From: an archaeon
GTDB taxonomy: Archaea > Nanobdellota > Nanobdellia > Pacearchaeales > GW2011-AR1
Direction of reading: 5' to 3'
Length of the DNA stretch: 8,956 bases
Assembly (NCBI GenBank): GCA_030699005.1
Contig: JAUYLQ010000054.1
Coordinates: 1-8,956, forward strand
The notes beneath the pieces are model-generated. The model did no database searches, was not told the origin of the DNA, and was given only the letters and a program-made list of their open reading frames with translations. The translations under genes were made by a program, and so were the position numbers. Each line of letters begins with the position of its first letter. Position 1 is the first letter of the stretch. Of this stretch, positions 7,157 through 8,956 are shown piece by piece.

Positions 7157-7405
7157 ATGACCCAGAGATACTTAATTTTAACCAAAGATTATAATGAAAG
7201 AGTTAAGAATTACTTTCTTCAAAATAAAGTTGCACAATTCGAAAAAGGCAAGGCTATGACCTATTCTATGGGAAATGGAATTGTGTTAGTTGAACAAAAC
7301 GATTTGATAACAATGATATCAATTACTGTCGGAGAGAATGATTTATTTCAAAAATTGGAAGAGATTATAAGTGAAAGTGATGCGGGGGTTAAATCATCAG
7401 ATTAA
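7157..7405 (+). CDS. Hypothetical protein, 82 aa; tandem relative of the previous gene
   Basis: I do not recognise a family. I place the start at 7157 rather than the earlier in-frame ATG at 7118. The later start gives MTQRYLILTKDYNERV, which lines up with the N-terminus of the preceding protein: identical at M1, L6, K10, Y12, R15, V16 and Y19. It also follows the upstream stop by 1 nt instead of overlapping that gene by 38 nt. GGAG at 7141-7144 could be a weak, rather distant Shine-Dalgarno. The body has a hydrophobic strand-like segment GNGIVLV and ends in VGENDLFQKLEEI, again like its neighbour. There are no membrane or metal-binding motifs. The stop lies 2 nt before the rpsG ATG, so all three genes are probably translated from one mRNA. 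Confidence 0.78.
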   Translation: MTQRYLILTKDYNERVKNYFLQNKVAQFEKGKAMTYSMGNGIVLVEQNDLITMISITVGENDLFQKLEEIISESDAGVKSSD

Positions 7406-7407
7406 AA

Positions 7408-8043
7408 ATGGAAGAAGAAAAAGAAGAAATTAAAATTGAAGGTAAAAGGCCGAATTTTAAAATATTTGATATGTGGGACATCTCTGAAATAAATATTGTT
7501 GACCCTGGATTAAAAGGAGTAATAAACCTTGAGCCAAAATTGATTTTGAAATCAGAAGGAAGAAATGTTATAAAACACGGACAGACAAGGATAAACATTG
7601 TTGAGAGATTAATAAATAAAGTTGCTTTAACCGGACACAGAGGAAAAAAACACAGACTTGAAGTTGGTCATTCAACCGGAAAATTTTCTAAAAATACAAA
7701 AATAGTTCTTGAAGCTTTCCGAATGGTAGAAAAGAAAACAGGAAAAAATCCCGTTGAAGTTTTAGTTCGGGCGATTGAAAAAATAAGCCCTCGGGATGAA
7801 ACCACAATTATCGAATATGGCGGTGCAAGATACCCCCAGGCAGTTGATGTTTCCCCAATAAGAAGAGTAAACCTTGCCCTTAAAAATATAGTTCATGGGG
7901 CAAGCGACAAAGCTTTTGGAAAAAAGAAAAAGTTTTTCCAAACTCTTGCTGAAGAAATAGTCCTTGCTTACGAAGAAAATGGTGAAAGCTCAGCTTTAAG
8001 AAAAAGAAAGGAATCTGAAGCTCAGGCTGATTCTGCAAGATAG
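7408..8043 (+). CDS. rpsG: 30S ribosomal protein S7 (uS7)
   Basis: uS7 binds the 3' major domain of 16S rRNA, starts assembly of the small-subunit head, and borders the E site and the mRNA exit. The 211-aa length is normal for archaea. Conserved parts are INIVERLINKV (62-72), NPVEVLVRAIE (114-124), the loop PRDETTIIEYGG (128-139), YPQAVDVSPIRR (142-153) and the C-terminal ALRKRKESEAQADSAR typical of archaeal S7. Residues 74-97 carry a basic insertion (GHRGKKHRLEVGH...) of the type seen in part of the archaea. The acidic N-terminal tail (MEEEKEE) precedes the conserved region. The start ATG is 2 nt after the preceding stop and has no good Shine-Dalgarno; translation probably depends on coupling to the gene before it. 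Confidence 0.96.
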   Translation: MEEEKEEIKIEGKRPNFKIFDMWDISEINIVDPGLKGVINLEPKLILKSEGRNVIKHGQTRINIVERLINKVALTGHRGKKHRLEVGHSTGKFSKNTKIVLEAFRMVEKKTGKNPVEVLVRAIEKISPRDETTIIEYGGARYPQAVDVSPIRRVNLALKNIVHGASDKAFGKKKKFFQTLAEEIVLAYEENGESSALRKRKESEAQADSAR

Positions 8044-8068
8044 TGAGCATATTTTTATCCTTAATACA

Positions 8069-8093
8069 ATAAAACTTTTGTAAAAAGTTTTAT
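8069..8093 (+). repeat. Perfect 11-bp inverted repeat in the rpsG/aEF-2 gap
   Basis: ATAAAACTTTT (8069-8079) is exactly complementary to AAAAGTTTTAT (8083-8093) around a 3-nt centre GTA. The right arm overlaps the TATA box of the downstream aEF-2 gene. It may be an operator at which a dimeric regulator would block TBP binding, or an end signal for the rpsG transcript. With only one G-C pair the RNA hairpin would be weak, so a DNA-level role is at least as plausible. AT-rich sequence makes chance palindromes more likely, but 11 bp without mismatch is long. Confidence 0.6.
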
Positions 8094-8097
8094 AAAC
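8088..8097 (+). promoter_or_regulatory. TATA box for the aEF-2 gene
   Basis: TTTATAAACT is centred about 27 nt upstream of the ATG at 8119, preceded by TAAAAAG as a plausible BRE. The spacing predicts transcription starting at or very near the ATG, and there is no Shine-Dalgarno, so a leaderless mRNA is expected. This is the best-placed promoter in the window and matches the element ahead of nusA in core sequence. Confidence 0.6.
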
Positions 8098-8118
8098 TAA
8101 TTTTTGCAAAACTTATTC

Positions 8119-8956
8119 ATGGTAGAAAAAGAATCTAGTCTTGATAAAATACACAGGCTAATTTCAGAACAAAAAAATATAAGGAATATTGCAACTTCGG
8201 CGCATATTCATCACGGAAAAACTGCTTTTACTGACAACCTTCTTGCTGCAGCAGGGATGATGGCTTCAAAAAATGCCGGGGACCTTGAGGAAGGAATGGC
8301 AACATGGCAGCATTCCGATGAACAGGAGAGGCTTATGACTGTTGATGCTGCAAATGTTTCTATGGTTCACGGTTACATGGGAGAGGAATACCTAATCAAT
8401 CTTATTGACACTCCTGGGCACGTTGATTTTGGAGGAAATGTGACAAGAGCAATGAGAGCAATCGATGGAACTTTTGTCCTTGTTTGTGCTGTTGAAGGAA
8501 TAATGCCCCAAACTGAAACTGTTTTGAGGCAGGCCCTGAAAGAAAGAGTAAAACCCATTCTTTTTATAAATAAAGTTGACAGGCTGATTAATGAACTTAA
8601 ATTCACACCCGAGCAAATGCAGGAAAGGTTTATGAAATTAATTGAAAGTTTCAATCATTTAATTGAACAAATTGCTGAAAGTGAATATGCTAAAAAATGG
8701 AGGGTGAATGTAAATGATGGAAGCGTTGCTTTTGGTTCTGCAAGAGAAAATTGGGCCCTTTCAATCCCTTTTATGAAAAAGAAAAATATAAGTTTCAAAG
8801 ATATTTACAAAATTTACGATGAAAGCCTTCCAAAAGAAGAAAGACAAAAATGGGTATGGGAAAATGCTGCACTTTACGAAGTTGTTCTTGATATGGCTGT
8901 AAAACACCTTCCTAATCCTCTTGAAGCTCAAAAATACAGAATTCCAAAAATATGGA
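8119..8956 (+). CDS. Translation elongation factor 2 (aEF-2), N-terminal 279 residues (3' end outside window)
   Basis: aEF-2 is the GTPase that drives tRNA-mRNA translocation on the ribosome. The fragment covers most of the G domain: P-loop AHIHHGKT (28-35), AANVSMVH (77-84), G3 DTPGHVDF (97-104) with catalytic H101, PQTETVLRQAL (130-140), G4 NKVD (151-154), then DGSVAFGSA and LPNPLEAQKYRIP, all strongly aEF-2-like. Two sites differ from the family: the P-loop Asp is His (H31), and switch I RGIT is RLMT (71-74), keeping T74 but replacing the glycine by Leu. Switch I also carries the unusual GMATWQHSDEQE. Because G3, G4, the catalytic His and the P-loop Lys/Thr are intact, it is probably a working GTPase and, by position after rpsG, the main aEF-2. 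A specialised paralogue is possible. Domains II-V and the diphthamide site are not in the window. Confidence 0.95.
   Translation, partial: MVEKESSLDKIHRLISEQKNIRNIATSAHIHHGKTAFTDNLLAAAGMMASKNAGDLEEGMATWQHSDEQERLMTVDAANVSMVHGYMGEEYLINLIDTPGHVDFGGNVTRAMRAIDGTFVLVCAVEGIMPQTETVLRQALKERVKPILFINKVDRLINELKFTPEQMQERFMKLIESFNHLIEQIAESEYAKKWRVNVNDGSVAFGSARENWALSIPFMKKKNISFKDIYKIYDESLPKEERQKWVWENAALYEVVLDMAVKHLPNPLEAQKYRIPKIW

Noticed and set aside
8373..8654. Antisense open frames opposite the aEF-2 G domain
   Set aside because: They mirror conserved aEF-2 motifs and have no independent support.
1..8956. CRISPR array, tRNA, rRNA or insertion sequence
   Set aside because: Gaps between genes are at most 105 nt. 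None shows regularly spaced repeats, a tRNA cloverleaf or a transposase gene.

Overview
The window is archaeal. It carries an RNA polymerase large-subunit gene pair followed by an archaeal NusA-type KH protein, archaeal uS12 and uS7 and the start of translation elongation factor 2 (aEF-2). This is the conserved archaeal transcription/translation gene string, all on the + strand. The DNA is AT-rich, genes are tightly packed, Shine-Dalgarno sites are weak or absent, and TATA boxes sit about 24-34 nt upstream of several start codons, which suggests leaderless or near-leaderless transcripts. Several core proteins are divergent (aEF-2, RpoA, the second KH motif of NusA). Together these points suggest a fast-evolving, small-genome lineage such as DPANN (Woesearchaeota/Pacearchaeota-like). 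That placement is inference and was not tested by a tree.

Layout: 1-1944 is the 3' part of rpoB, cut by the window edge. 1963-5451 is a single-chain rpoA in which the normally separate A' and A'' parts are joined. 5452-5556 is a non-coding gap holding a promoter; the usual neighbour here, rpl30e, is missing. 5557-5973 is nusA. 6020-6331 is a small MazG-like nucleotide pyrophosphohydrolase inserted in the string. 6403-6825 is rpsL (uS12). 6844-6884 is a strong RNA hairpin. 6895-7155 and 7157-7405 are two small unknown genes that look like diverged tandem copies and separate rpsL from rpsG. 7408-8043 is rpsG (uS7). 8069-8093 is a perfect inverted repeat overlapping the TATA box of the aEF-2 gene, which starts at 8119 and runs off the window.

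The genes supply transcription (RpoB, RpoA, NusA) and translation (uS12, uS7, aEF-2). From spacing, likely units are rpoB-rpoA, then nusA, then the pyrophosphohydrolase, then rpsL-orf86-orf83-rpsG, then the aEF-2 gene, with promoters visible ahead of the last four.

The most notable finding is in the aEF-2 GTPase domain. The near-invariant P-loop Asp is His (AHIHHGKT), and the switch I motif RGIT is RLMT, so the two positions linked to the monovalent-cation site of translational GTPases are changed together. Next are the fused RpoA with altered active-site elements, and the paired small unknown proteins with a leader hairpin between the S12 and S7 genes. No tRNA, rRNA, CRISPR array, insertion sequence or intein was seen.
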